Shown piece after piece: positions 26,560 to 35,127 of a stretch of 43,617 nt of DNA. Both the position numbers and the translations under genes were made by a program. The DNA is from Rhodospirillales bacterium (GTDB lineage Bacteria > Pseudomonadota > Alphaproteobacteria > Rhodospirillales > Magnetovibrionaceae). Below the pieces are notes generated by a model that saw only the letters and a program-made list of their open reading frames with translations, made no database searches and was not told where the DNA came from. Each line of letters starts with the position of its first letter. Within the stretch, counting starts at the first letter, position 1. The stretch lies in NCBI GenBank assembly GCA_024653965.1, contig JANLGW010000034.1:1-43617 (forward strand). The letters are read 5' to 3'.

Positions 26560-26650
26560 TGCAAAGCGTCCCGGAATGGTTATGTTCTCGTCTATTGCAC
26601 TGTTTTTACCACGTTGAGCCATCATTACCAGAGCGGCGTATAAATCCCGC

Positions 26651-26665
26651 AAGGAGGCAGCCATT
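26651..26665 (+). promoter_or_regulatory. Shine-Dalgarno and ATT initiation codon of purM
   Basis: AAGGAGG at 26651-26657 is the strongest ribosome site in the vicinity. The only plausible initiator at a suitable distance is ATT at 26663-26665. ATT is a known rare start codon (infC of E. coli). Confidence 0.7.
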
Positions 26666-27787
26666 TCCGGGGCAAGCTATAAAGACGCAGGCGTCGATAT
26701 TGACGCCGGAAATCAGCTGGTTGAGGCCATCAAACCCGCCGCCAAATCCACGGCGCGTCCGGGGGTGATGTCCGGCCTGGGCGGCTTTGGCGCCATGTTC
26801 GACTTAAAGGCCGCAGGTTTTACCGACCCCATCTTGGTGTCGGGCACGGATGGCGTCGGCACCAAGCTGAAGGTAGCCATTTCCACCGGTAAACACGACA
26901 CGGTGGGCATCGATCTGGTCGCCATGTGCGTCAACGATTTGGTGGTGCAAGGCGCGCAGCCTTTGTTTTTCTTAGATTATTACGCCATGGGCAAGCTGGA
27001 TGTGGATGCGGGCCGGCAGATCATCGAAGGCATCGCCGAAGGTTGCCGCCAGTCCAATTGCGCCCTAGTCGGCGGCGAAACGGCGGAAATGCCCGGCATG
27101 TACGGCGGCGGCGATTATGATCTGGCCGGATTTTGCGTCGGCGCGGTAGAACGCGACCAGGTGCTTACCGGCGACAAGGTCCAAGACGGCGACATCGTAT
27201 TGGGTCTGGCGTCCAGCGGCCTGCACTCCAACGGTTTTTCTTTGGTGCGCAAGGTGGTGGCGGATTCTGTCATTGGCGGCCCCGCCGACACCAAATTGCA
27301 AGCGGCGGTGCGCGACCACATCGTCGACAAGGCGCGTCTGGCCTACACCGCCCCGGCCCCCTTCGCGCCCGGCAAGACCCTGGGCGAGGCGTTGCTGATC
27401 CCCACCAAGATTTATGTCAAATCCTGCATGGCGGCGATCAAATCCGGCGGCATCCACGCGCTAAGCCACATCACCGGCGGCGGCGTGGAAAACATCCCAC
27501 GTGTACTGCCCGAAACCCTGGCCGCCGAAATCGACGCCACAGCCTGGAACACGCTGCCCGTATTCAAGTGGCTGCAAAAGGCCGGCAACATTCAGGCCAG
27601 CGAAATGGCGCGCACCTTCAACTGCGGCGTGGGCATGGTCGTCATCGTCGACAAATCCGCCGCCCAGAGCGTGCGCAAAACGTTCGAGACTAACGGCGAA
27701 ACCGTCTATGAGATCGGCCGCATCGTCAAACGCCCGGCGGGCAACGATGGCGTCATCTTGCGCAACGCCGACAAGGCATGGGGCTGA
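26663..27787 (+). CDS. purM: Phosphoribosylformylglycinamidine cyclo-ligase (AIR synthetase), probable ATT start
   Basis: PurM closes the imidazole ring in de novo purine synthesis, using ATP to convert FGAM to AIR. The conserved N-terminus [21 protein letters not shown] lies before the first in-frame GTG (26765), so that GTG cannot be the real start. The frame is open back to a TGA at 26615-26617 and contains no ATG, GTG, CTG or TTG before this block. AAGGAGG (26651-26657) is placed 5 bases before ATT at 26663, which would give an N-terminus of [12 protein letters not shown], normal for the family. From there the protein has 374 residues with the ATP-binding [11 protein letters not shown] and GGETAEMPG motifs. 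purN follows after 10 bases. Confidence 0.93.
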   Translation: MSGASYKDAGVDIDAGNQLVEAIKPAAKSTARPGVMSGLGGFGAMFDLKAAGFTDPILVSGTDGVGTKLKVAISTGKHDTVGIDLVAMCVNDLVVQGAQPLFFLDYYAMGKLDVDAGRQIIEGIAEGCRQSNCALVGGETAEMPGMYGGGDYDLAGFCVGAVERDQVLTGDKVQDGDIVLGLASSGLHSNGFSLVRKVVADSVIGGPADTKLQAAVRDHIVDKARLAYTAPAPFAPGKTLGEALLIPTKIYVKSCMAAIKSGGIHALSHITGGGVENIPRVLPETLAAEIDATAWNTLPVFKWLQKAGNIQASEMARTFNCGVGMVVIVDKSAAQSVRKTFETNGETVYEIGRIVKRPAGNDGVILRNADKAWG

Positions 27788-27797
27788 GGCTGAGGCG

Positions 27798-28439
27798 ATG
27801 AAGCTCGCGGTGCTGATCTCCGGGCGCGGTTCCAACTTGCAGGCGCTGATCGACGCCTGCGCCGCGAAGGACTTTCCCGCCGAAATCGTTTTAGTGCTGT
27901 CCAACAAAGCCGATGCCTTGGGCCTGGAACGCGCCCACAAAGCAGGCATTCTCACGCAGGTTCTCAATCACAAAGATTACACCGACCGCGACAGCTTCGA
28001 TCGAGCGATGACCGATGCCATCGTCGCCGCAGGGGCTGAATTCGTCTGTCTGGCGGGCTTCATGCGCCTGTTGTCGGACGATTTTGTGCGCACTTGGCAT
28101 GACAAATTGATCAACATCCACCCGTCGTTGCTGCCCGCCTACAAGGGCCTGCATGTGCATGAACGGGCGATCGAGGAAGGCGCGCGTTTTTCCGGCTGCA
28201 CCGTGCATTTTGTGCGCCCCGCCATGGATGAAGGCCCGATCATCGCGCAGGCCGTCGTGCCGGTGCTGCCCGACGACACGCCCGACACGTTAGCGGCGCG
28301 TATTTTGGAACAAGAACACGTCCTTTATCCCTTGGCCGTGCGCCTGATCGCCGAAGGGCGCGTGCGCGTCACCGCCGAAACGGTGCGCATCGACGACCAT
28401 CAGCCGCCCAAGGGGGCGCTGCTCAATCCGGCGTCTTAA
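27798..28439 (+). CDS. purN: Phosphoribosylglycinamide formyltransferase
   Basis: PurN transfers a formyl group from 10-formyl-tetrahydrofolate to GAR in purine synthesis. The 213-residue protein starts MKLAVLISGRGSNLQALID, the phosphate-binding strand-turn of the family. The folate and catalytic region shows GFMRLL, then INIHPSLLPAYKGLHVH with the catalytic Asn and His, and later GPIIAQ after the catalytic Asp in MDEGP. It lies 10 bases after purM, with a GAGG sequence between them, so the two are an operon. The N-terminal extension that an upstream frame could provide overlaps purM and is not credible. Confidence 0.96.
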   Translation: MKLAVLISGRGSNLQALIDACAAKDFPAEIVLVLSNKADALGLERAHKAGILTQVLNHKDYTDRDSFDRAMTDAIVAAGAEFVCLAGFMRLLSDDFVRTWHDKLINIHPSLLPAYKGLHVHERAIEEGARFSGCTVHFVRPAMDEGPIIAQAVVPVLPDDTPDTLAARILEQEHVLYPLAVRLIAEGRVRVTAETVRIDDHQPPKGALLNPAS

Positions 28440-28526
28440 CGGCCCGATTTCAAGATAACAACGCAACGATCCGCATACCCCACCTATCCCACGGATTGGG
28501 CCGCAATATTTTCTTCTTTTTGCAAT

Positions 28527-28541
28527 TATAATACTATAATG
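28527..28541 (+). promoter_or_regulatory. Two overlapping consensus -10 hexamers at the kinase start
   Basis: TATAAT occurs twice, at 28527-28532 and 28535-28540; the second includes the first two bases of the ATG at 28539. No good -35 is spaced 16-18 bases upstream of either. If one is used, the mRNA would begin inside the first codons of the annotated kinase. Confidence 0.4.
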
Positions 28542-30569
28542 CCCAAAGGCTTATCCTCAAAAACGATTATTGATGGATTGGACTGCATAGCCGTGAATTT
28601 CTTTGGGAACGAAAATCGAATTCAGTCCCCCTGGGTTATTCTCATCGTCATCGCCTTGATTTCAGGGTTTGGCGCAACGCTGCTGAATGCCTTATTCCCG
28701 GAATGGCGCCTAATCCACTACCCCCTGCATGCGGCTGTGGAAAGCGTGGGCGCTTTTGCAGCCCTGATTGTTGCGTTGTTGATTTTAGGGCTGCGCAACC
28801 ACGGCCACCTCGGCACATCTTACACCTGGGTCGCTTCAGCTCTGATCGGCATGGGCTTCCTCGATGGACTGCACGCCCTGCACCATGCCGGAACGAATTT
28901 CATCTGGCTGCACAGCGTAGCGACGCTCATCGGCGGCATGACTTTTATGGGCGTATGGCTGTCGGACCGTTTTGCTCGTTTTTCATTCATTCAACGTCTC
29001 CCCCAAACGGTTCTGGGCCTTGCCGTCTTCATCGGGGTTGGAAGCATTATTTTTCCCCAATTCATCCCCGCCATGATGATTGACGGAGCGTTCAACGTTT
29101 GGGCGCGGACGGCAAATATCGCCGGGGGCGTCGGTTTTTTGATCGCATCCGCGTATTTTGCGATCCGCGATAAACAAACCGCAAATCACGGCAATCGCCT
29201 CGTCTTTTCAGCGCATTGTTTTTTATTCGGCATATCCGGCGTTATTTTTGAGTTTTCCGTCATCTGGGACGCCACATGGTGGTTTTGGCACATTTTACGC
29301 ATCTGTGCGTACATGATCGCCACGTTCTTCTATTTCAACCTCGCCCGCTCGATCGAACGGGAACTCTACATACTCAAACAAAACCTCGAACGCACCGTTA
29401 AGGAGCGCACCGCATCTTGGGAAAAGGAAATGCTCTTGCGTCAGGAAGCCCAGACGACCTTGCGCAAGATCGGCATGGCCATTGACCAAAGCCCCATCCT
29501 CGTTTTCATCACGGATACCGCGGGCGTCATCGAGTACGTCAACCCAAAATTCGAACAGGTCACGGGTTACAGCCGGGAAGAAGCCATCGGCAACACTCCC
29601 CGGATTCTCAAATCGCCGGATACGCCAAGACAAACCCATGAAGATATGTGGAAAACCATTTTATCCGGAAAGGTTTGGACCGGCGAAATCAAGGATCGGA
29701 TCAAAAACGGCGACGTGTTTTGGGCGAGCGCCATCATCTCGCCAATTCGCAACGAGCAAAACGCGATTACCCACTTTGTCGCCATGCATGAAGACATCAC
29801 GATTAGAAAGCTCGCCGAAGAAGCCATGGCGGAGGCCCGAAGAGCTGCGGAAATCTCCAACAAGGCTAAAACCGATTTGATGGCTAATGTCAGCCATGAA
29901 CTGCGAACCCCACTCAATGCGATCATCGGGTTTTCCGAAACCATCAAGGATGCCGTGTTTGGACCCGTCGGAAATGATCGATACCAGCAATACGGAGAAT
30001 ACATCCATTCTTCCGGCAGGCATCTGCTGGAGCTCATCAATGACATTCTTGACGCATCCGCCGTCGACGCAGGCAAACTCGAACTCCACGAGGAACCGGT
30101 CGATATTGCCGCCGTTTGCGATGTGGCGCTCCGCCTTGTCCAGCACAAAGCGCGGCAGGGTAATGTGACGCTATCGAGAATTGAGAACCCGGATCTTCCG
30201 CTTCTTTGGGCCGATGAACGGCGCATGAAACAGATATTTCTCAACCTCTTGTCCAACGCCGTAAAATTCACCCCGCCACAAGGGGAGGTTTTCTGCCACG
30301 CCCATATCGACGACGATGCCAGCATGACCATAACCGTTTCGGATAGCGGCATCGGCATGGATCAAGAAGGCTTGGCAACCGCCTTGAGCAAGTTCGGGCA
30401 AGTTGACAGTTCGCTGTCTCGCAGGCACGAAGGCACCGGTCTTGGCCTGCCTCTGACCAAGGGGCTTGTCGAGTTGCATGGCGGGCGGATGACCTTGGAA
30501 AGCCAGCCCGGAAAGGGCACGATCATAACGTTGAGCTTCCCGCCTGAGAGGGTCATCCCTCCTGTCTAA
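28539..30569 (+). CDS. Membrane sensor histidine kinase (7TM-type sensor, PAS, HisKA, HATPase)
   Basis: This is an inner-membrane two-component sensor of 676 residues. Residues about 32-275 contain seven hydrophobic helices with GFLDGLHALHHAG and FNVWARTANIAGGVGFL between them, resembling the MASE3-type sensor region. A coiled coil (REL...KERTASWEKEM) leads to a PAS domain at about 325-440 with the ITDTAGVIEYVNPKFEQVTGYS signature in parts. The phosphoacceptor is H453 in ANVSHELRTPLN, and the ATPase domain has DSGIGM and GTGLGLPL. It ends with no receiver domain and no adjacent response regulator, so it is an orphan. The start is doubtful: ATG 28539 overlaps a -10-like hexamer and lacks a ribosome site; GTG 28593, before the first helix, is the alternative. 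Confidence 0.92.
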   Translation: MPKGLSSKTIIDGLDCIAVNFFGNENRIQSPWVILIVIALISGFGATLLNALFPEWRLIHYPLHAAVESVGAFAALIVALLILGLRNHGHLGTSYTWVASALIGMGFLDGLHALHHAGTNFIWLHSVATLIGGMTFMGVWLSDRFARFSFIQRLPQTVLGLAVFIGVGSIIFPQFIPAMMIDGAFNVWARTANIAGGVGFLIASAYFAIRDKQTANHGNRLVFSAHCFLFGISGVIFEFSVIWDATWWFWHILRICAYMIATFFYFNLARSIERELYILKQNLERTVKERTASWEKEMLLRQEAQTTLRKIGMAIDQSPILVFITDTAGVIEYVNPKFEQVTGYSREEAIGNTPRILKSPDTPRQTHEDMWKTILSGKVWTGEIKDRIKNGDVFWASAIISPIRNEQNAITHFVAMHEDITIRKLAEEAMAEARRAAEISNKAKTDLMANVSHELRTPLNAIIGFSETIKDAVFGPVGNDRYQQYGEYIHSSGRHLLELINDILDASAVDAGKLELHEEPVDIAAVCDVALRLVQHKARQGNVTLSRIENPDLPLLWADERRMKQIFLNLLSNAVKFTPPQGEVFCHAHIDDDASMTITVSDSGIGMDQEGLATALSKFGQVDSSLSRRHEGTGLGLPLTKGLVELHGGRMTLESQPGKGTIITLSFPPERVIPPV

Positions 30570-30576
30570 ACGCCGC

Positions 30577-31227
30577 TCACCACCCGATGGTGGCCAGTGC
30601 GTCTTGCAGTTGTTGATCCGTCAATGTAAACACTGGGCCGGGCGCTTCGCCCGCATGGATCAACACCGCAGTTTTGGGATCGGTCAACGTCACGGAACCT
30701 TGGGCGGTCGTGAGGGTCAGCTCCCCATCATCCAACAACGCCATGAGCAATTGGTCGGCGCTTTGCTCGCCCCAAAAATCCGTCCCCCGCACGCCGATGG
30801 TCGCCATCGGCGTCGCAATGACGAGCGCCCCGCCGGGAACCTTGTTCACTTGCCCGCTGACCATGCGAAACACTCCGTGGGTCAGGCGCAACGCCCCCAT
30901 ACTCAATTGTTCCGGGCTCAATTGTTCCGGGCCGGATTGATCGGGACTGTAGACTAAAGAATCGATGACGATCTCTGATCGATCACCCAACATCAGCCGC
31001 GTATCGTCGATGAACGTGACATAAAGACGGGAACCCGCGCCGGTGCGCAACACATCATCGACCTGCACGGCGCTGCCGTCCGATAGCACACGGGTTTGAT
31101 CCATTTGAGACGCAGACGTCTCGCCACGCGCCCGTTCGACCGCGCCGACGGTTTCGGCCCCGGCCGGAAGCGCAAACGCCATCGACACGATGACGCACAT
31201 CCATAAAAAGGGGGGCAACACCCGCAT
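30577..31227 (-). CDS. Secreted FecR-domain protein
   Basis: This 216-residue protein has a signal peptide (MRVLPPFLWMCVIVSMAFALPAGAE, cut near residue 25, shown here in part) and a FecR-type beta domain at about 50-165, recognisable by VLRTGAGSRLYVTFIDDT, then LGDRSEIVID and the hallmark ATIGVRGTDFW. FecR domains occur in sigma-factor signalling but also in many periplasmic proteins with unknown roles; no FecI-like sigma factor or TonB receptor is nearby. GGAG lies 8 bases before ATG 31227. Its end is only 7 bases from the convergent histidine kinase end. A small in-frame duplication gives PEQLSPEQLS. Confidence 0.85.
   Translation of the reverse strand: MRVLPPFLWMCVIVSMAFALPAGAETVGAVERARGETSASQMDQTRVLSDGSAVQVDDVLRTGAGSRLYVTFIDDTRLMLGDRSEIVIDSLVYSPDQSGPEQLSPEQLSMGALRLTHGVFRMVSGQVNKVPGGALVIATPMATIGVRGTDFWGEQSADQLLMALLDDGELTLTTAQGSVTLTDPKTAVLIHAGEAPGPVFTLTDQQLQDALATIGW
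30901..30932. repeat. 15-base tandem duplication in the FecR gene
   Basis: CTCAATTGTTCCGGG occurs twice in direct tandem. It encodes two copies of PEQLS in the FecR-domain protein and keeps the frame. Confidence 0.75.
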
Positions 31228-31289
31228 CGAACCATCTCCACAAAAGCCCACGCTACCCAGATATGAGAACGCCCCGCAATTTTTGCCAT

Positions 31290-31325
31290 AAAAAAAGGCC
31301 GCCCCGTTGCCGGAGCGGCCTTTTT
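31290..31325 (-). terminator. Intrinsic terminator of ndk
   Basis: On the minus strand a hairpin with GGCCGC/GCGGCC arms, extended by A-T pairs, is followed by seven or more T. It begins about 20 bases after the ndk stop. Confidence 0.88.
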
Positions 31326-31346
31326 GATGAATGCACAACGCTTAGC

Positions 31347-31769
31347 TTAACCGACGATTTCGATGCCGGCGAAGTAGAACGCGATTTCCTGCGCCGCCGT
31401 TTCCGGCGCGTCGGAACCATGCACCGAATTGTTCTGCACGTCGACAGCGAAGTCTTTGCGGATGGTGCCCGCATCGGCGTTTGCCGGGTTGGTGGCGCCC
31501 ATCACTTCGCGATATTTTGCGATGGCGTTTGCGCCTTCCAAAACCTGCACGACCACGGGGCCGGAGATCATAAATTCCACCAATTCGCCAAAGAACGACC
31601 GTTCCTTGTGAACCGAGTAGAACGATTCCGCTTGTTTGCGGGTGAGACGAATGCGTTTTTGCGCAATGATACGCAGGCCCGCTTTCTCGATGTAGGAGTT
31701 GATGCTACCGGTCAAGTTACGCTCGGTGGCATCCGGTTTGATAATGGACAGGGTCCGTTCGACAGCCAT
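31347..31769 (-). CDS. ndk: Nucleoside diphosphate kinase
   Basis: Ndk balances nucleoside triphosphate pools by transferring a gamma phosphate through a phosphohistidine. The 140-residue protein has the N-terminal [11 protein letters not shown] and the active-site segment [12 protein letters not shown], whose His is phosphorylated. The length is typical of a tetrameric bacterial Ndk. I chose ATG 31769, with AAGG 9 bases upstream; an in-frame TTG two codons earlier is possible. It ends in its own terminator and is divergent from yheS. Confidence 0.97.
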   Translation of the reverse strand: MAVERTLSIIKPDATERNLTGSINSYIEKAGLRIIAQKRIRLTRKQAESFYSVHKERSFFGELVEFMISGPVVVQVLEGANAIAKYREVMGATNPANADAGTIRKDFAVDVQNNSVHGSDAPETAAQEIAFYFAGIEIVG

Positions 31770-31811
31770 GCTCAAGAGCCTTATTGCTGTTAAAATGAAA
31801 TCTCTTAGCCT

Positions 31812-31839
31812 TCATGCAAGCTTTAGTCTGTTTGCATGA
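31812..31839. repeat. 8-bp inverted repeat between ndk and yheS
   Basis: TCATGCAA (31812-31819) and TTGCATGA (31832-31839) are perfect complements across 12 bases, in the 220-base gap between the divergent ndk and yheS genes. It may be an operator. There is no T-tract. Confidence 0.4.
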
Positions 31840-31989
31840 GGTCGCGGGGTTATACCCGTATCGCCCCGCCGTTGCAAGAGGGGGAGAAAATCACTCCTTT
31901 TCCACGCCTTTTGCATGTCTTTTGCTTCCATGTCTTTTGCGGGCCATTTCCCATTTCCCCCTTCGCCGGACCGTGCTACAAGCCCCGCC

Positions 31990-33882
31990 ATGTTACACAT
32001 CAACGATCTTACATACCGCGTTGGCGGGCGATTGCTTTTCGATGGCGCTACCGTAAACGTGCCCATGGGCCACAAGGTGGGCTTGGTGGGGCGCAACGGC
32101 ACAGGCAAGTCGACGCTGTTCAAACTCATCACCGGTGAACTGCCATCCGATGGCGGAAGCATCACGCTGCGCCCCGGCGCACGCTTGGGCATGGTCGCGC
32201 AGGAAGCGCCTGCCGGACCGGAAAGCCTGATCGACACGGTGCTGGTTGCCGACGTCGAGCGCACGGCGCTGCTGCATGAAGCCGAAACCGCCCACGACCC
32301 CGAGCGCATCGCCGACATCCACAACCGTCTGGCCGACATCGACGCCCACGCGGCTCCCGCCCGCGCGGCGCGCATTCTTTCCGGCTTAGGTTTCGACGAA
32401 GAAGCGCAAGCGCGCCCGTGTTCCGATTTTTCCGGCGGCTGGCGCATGCGCGTGGCCTTGGCGGCGGCGCTGTTTGCCCGCCCCGACATGCTGTTGCTGG
32501 ACGAACCCACCAACCACTTAGACTTGGAAGCCGCATTGTGGCTGGAAAACTATCTGGCCAGTTGGCCGGGGACGTTCATGGTCATCAGCCATGACCGCAC
32601 GCTGCTGAATTCTTCGGTGGATGAAATTGTGCACTTGGACGATTGCCGCCTCACACGCTATGGCGGCGGGTACGACTTTTTCGAGCGCACCCGACGCGAA
32701 CGCTTGAGCCAACAATCGCGCATGCACGCCAAACAATTGGCCGAGCAACGCCACATCCAAGACTTCGTCGATCGTTTCCGCGCCAAGGCTTCCAAGGCCA
32801 AACAGGCGCAAAGCCGTCTTAAAATGCTCGAACGCATGCAGCCCATCGCCGCCGTGATGGAAGACAAAACGGTCAGCTTCAACTTCCCCAACCCGGCCCC
32901 CCTGTCGCCGCCCTTAGTGGCGCTGGACGATGTGGTGGCGGGTTATGGCAACGCCAAGCCGATCTTGCAGGGCCTGAACCAACGCATCGATATGGACGAC
33001 CGCATCGCCCTGTTGGGCGCCAATGGCAACGGTAAATCAACCCTGATGAAACTGTTGGCCGGACGGCTTACCCCCCAAGAAGGCCGGGTGGTGAAATCGG
33101 GCAAGCTGGAAGTCGGTTATTTCGCCCAACATCAGGCCGAAGAACTGCCGCTGCGCGAAACCGCCTACGAATACATGCAAGACCAGATGAAAGGCGTAAT
33201 CGAACCGCGCGTGCGCGCGCATTTGGGGTCGTTCGGTTTCAACAAGGATAAAGCCGATACGCCGATCGCCAATCTTTCGGGCGGGGAAAAAGCGCGCCTG
33301 CTGTTCGCCGCCATGAGCCGCACCGCGCCACACATTATGCTGCTGGACGAACCCACCAACCACTTGGACGTGGATGCCCGCGAGGCGTTGATTGCCGCGC
33401 TCAACACCTATGATGGCGCGGTGGTATTGGTCAGTCACGATCCGCACTTGGTGGAGCTGGTCTGTGATACCCTCTGGGTGGTCCAAGACGGCACCTGCCA
33501 GCCCTTTGACGGCGATTTGGGCGAATACCGCCAAAGCCTGTTGGACTCCCGCAAAGGCCGCAGAACCTCGGGCGGCGGTAAAAACGCCCAAAATGCGCCG
33601 CAATTGGACAAAAAAGCCGAGCGGCGCGCCCGCGCCGACGCCCGCGCCGCGACCCAAAGTCTACGCGCCAACGCCCAAAAGGCCGAAAAGAACTTGGCGC
33701 GCCTCAATGAAGAAAAAACTCGGATTGAAAACGAACTTGCCGATCCCAAAATCTATGAAGGATCATCGGAACAACTGAAACGCCTGCAAATTCAATTGGG
33801 GAAAATCAATAAAAACCTGGAAGAAGCGGAAAATATATGGCTGACAGCCGTGGCCGAACTGGATATCGTTTCGCCCGAGTAA
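31990..33882 (+). CDS. yheS: ABC-F translation factor, YheS type
   Basis: ABC-F proteins are cytoplasmic twin ATPases without membrane parts that act on ribosomes, in some cases relieving stalling. The 630-residue protein has two ABC cassettes: Walker A GRNGTGKS and Walker B LLLDEPTNHLD with the signature DFSGGWRMRV in the first, and GANGNGKS, LSGGEKARL and LLDEPTNHLD in the second. The linker contains RFRAKASKAKQAQSRLKMLERM, nearly the E. coli YheS sequence, split across two helices. A C-terminal Ala/Lys/Glu-rich coiled coil (about 545-630) is present, as in YheS and Uup. The start is ATG 31990. Confidence 0.93.
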   Translation: MLHINDLTYRVGGRLLFDGATVNVPMGHKVGLVGRNGTGKSTLFKLITGELPSDGGSITLRPGARLGMVAQEAPAGPESLIDTVLVADVERTALLHEAETAHDPERIADIHNRLADIDAHAAPARAARILSGLGFDEEAQARPCSDFSGGWRMRVALAAALFARPDMLLLDEPTNHLDLEAALWLENYLASWPGTFMVISHDRTLLNSSVDEIVHLDDCRLTRYGGGYDFFERTRRERLSQQSRMHAKQLAEQRHIQDFVDRFRAKASKAKQAQSRLKMLERMQPIAAVMEDKTVSFNFPNPAPLSPPLVALDDVVAGYGNAKPILQGLNQRIDMDDRIALLGANGNGKSTLMKLLAGRLTPQEGRVVKSGKLEVGYFAQHQAEELPLRETAYEYMQDQMKGVIEPRVRAHLGSFGFNKDKADTPIANLSGGEKARLLFAAMSRTAPHIMLLDEPTNHLDVDAREALIAALNTYDGAVVLVSHDPHLVELVCDTLWVVQDGTCQPFDGDLGEYRQSLLDSRKGRRTSGGGKNAQNAPQLDKKAERRARADARAATQSLRANAQKAEKNLARLNEEKTRIENELADPKIYEGSSEQLKRLQIQLGKINKNLEEAENIWLTAVAELDIVSPE

Positions 33883-34166
33883 TCAATTGGCGCAGATGAT
33901 TTTATAAAAGTATTACACAATCTTGGAATTTTCTCGTCTACATTTCGTATTGCATATTTTTTTAATTACTATAAACCCCAACGCACGCCGAAGGAGAATT
34001 GGACCGCTTACTATGCGCGTAACCATTTCTTCATAGAAAGGGGACACTATTTTCAAAATGCGCGAATTTCGATTCGCGTCTGCATTTGGGAGCTTGAGCG
34101 CCAGACACGACGGCTGGCCAAGTGCAGAAATGGGGCTGTGTGACGGCCTTGAAGTGGAGGGTGGCC
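33883..34166. other. 284-base intergenic region after yheS
   Basis: The first 100 bases are AT-rich (33890-33980), probably holding a promoter for the small membrane gene; I could not fix its elements. Nearer the gene lies a tetraloop hairpin at 34061-34078. There is no clear terminator for yheS. Confidence 0.5.
34061..34078 (+). promoter_or_regulatory. TTCG-tetraloop hairpin in a probable 5' leader
   Basis: CGCGAAT-TTCG-ATTCGCG is a perfect 7-bp stem closed by a UUCG loop, an exceptionally stable combination, flanked by ATGC/GCAT-like complementary bases. It lies about 90 bases before the ATG at 34167. It lacks a T-tract, so it is not a terminator. Confidence 0.55.
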
Positions 34167-34655
34167 ATGGGAGAAATGTACTTCGATCTCCTTAGAGCTT
34201 TTGGCTTTAAAGAAATGCAAATGTGGATCGTGACCATGAGCACGCTCCTATTTTCATCCAGCCTGCTGGGCGGCATATTGAGCGCGCTAATGTTCGTGAA
34301 CTCAAGCGCATTGCAGCAGCGCCCGCTAAAAGAACGCATCTCATTTCGCCTATTCATGCTCAGCGAAGTCATCTTAGTGGTTTTCATTTTTTTCTATCAC
34401 GCGTTCATGATCGAGCGCATGTCGATTTCGCACATCGTTTATTGGATTTCGGCAATGATGATCATGCCGCTTCTGGCCATTATCGGTAGTCAGGCCATTC
34501 AGGTGGTGTTCAGTGGCCGCCTCAAGGCTAAGCACGAGGCCTTAAAACGCCAAGGCCAAGCCGCACGCGCCAAGCAAGCCGAGGGGACAGAGCACTCTAG
34601 CGGCAAACCGGCGCCCGCCGGCGGTAAACCGGGGCATGTCGCGGGAAGGCGCTAA
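34167..34655 (+). CDS. Uncharacterised membrane protein (three helices)
   Basis: I do not recognise this 162-residue protein. It has three membrane helices, at about residues 20-42 (MWIVTMSTLLFSSSLLGGIL), 62-82 (FMLSEVILVVFIFFYHAFM) and 90-112 (IVYWISAMMIMPLLAIIG), then a basic helix (RLKAKHEALKRQGQAARAKQ) and a Gly/Pro/Lys-rich tail that is probably cytoplasmic. GGAGGGTGG stands 4-7 bases before the ATG at 34167. Its stop overlaps the convergent holC stop by 4 bases. Confidence 0.72.
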   Translation: MGEMYFDLLRAFGFKEMQMWIVTMSTLLFSSSLLGGILSALMFVNSSALQQRPLKERISFRLFMLSEVILVVFIFFYHAFMIERMSISHIVYWISAMMIMPLLAIIGSQAIQVVFSGRLKAKHEALKRQGQAARAKQAEGTEHSSGKPAPAGGKPGHVAGRR

Positions 34656-35116
34656 GCCTCTTTCTTTTGCCATCCGCCGCTGTCGGTCTGCTGCCAATAG
34701 GTCAACGCCAAGCCTTGATCTTTAAAGGTTTTCCATTGTGCGCGTGCGGCTGTCATCGCCGCGGAAGAAGCGCCGTCGAACAACACAAACGCACGTTCAA
34801 AAGCGCTTAAATCGTCTTGCGTCACACCGTCGGTAAAAAACACAAACGATGCTTGGCCCGGATTGTCATCGCCATCGGTTAGCCACACCGGCTGATCTTC
34901 ACCCGCACCGTCCTGGGCCGAACCATGTGGCAACCACGACGCGGGATCATAGGTCCACAAGGCGACGTTCAGGTCCTCGGCCCGTTGACCCGAAGCCACC
35001 CGCACCACCGCACGTTTGCCCGCCGCCAAGGTTTTTTCCAAAAGCTTAGGCAGCGCTTGCTCAAGCGTCGAGCGCGTGAGGTGATAAAAGGCGACTTCGG
35101 TCATGGCTTTGGTCAT
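34652..35116 (-). CDS. holC: DNA polymerase III chi subunit
   Basis: HolC links the clamp loader to single-strand binding protein at the replication fork. The 154-residue protein has the family start TEVAFYHLTRSTLEQALPKLLEK, split over two helices, and the internal blocks VRVASGQRAEDLNVALWTYD and SFLPHG-like SWLPHGSA. The remainder carries NPGQASFVFFTDG. The start at ATG 35116 has GGAT upstream; an in-frame ATG four codons later is possible. It follows pepA by 11 bases, the pepA-holC order common in proteobacteria. Confidence 0.92.
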   Translation of the reverse strand: MTKAMTEVAFYHLTRSTLEQALPKLLEKTLAAGKRAVVRVASGQRAEDLNVALWTYDPASWLPHGSAQDGAGEDQPVWLTDGDDNPGQASFVFFTDGVTQDDLSAFERAFVLFDGASSAAMTAARAQWKTFKDQGLALTYWQQTDSGGWQKKEA

Positions 35117-35127
35117 GAACTATCCGC

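Noticed and set aside
26560-26664. Longer N-terminus for the DUF2066 protein, starting at 26664
   Set aside because: It would cover the purM ribosome site and put 35 residues before a clear signal peptide.
27501-27797. N-terminal extension of purN into purM
   Set aside because: The extension is an out-of-frame reading of purM; the family N-terminus starts at 27798.
34058-34195. 45-codon ORF overlapping the start of the small membrane gene
   Set aside because: It has no ribosome site, begins in the UUCG hairpin and overlaps a better-supported gene out of frame.
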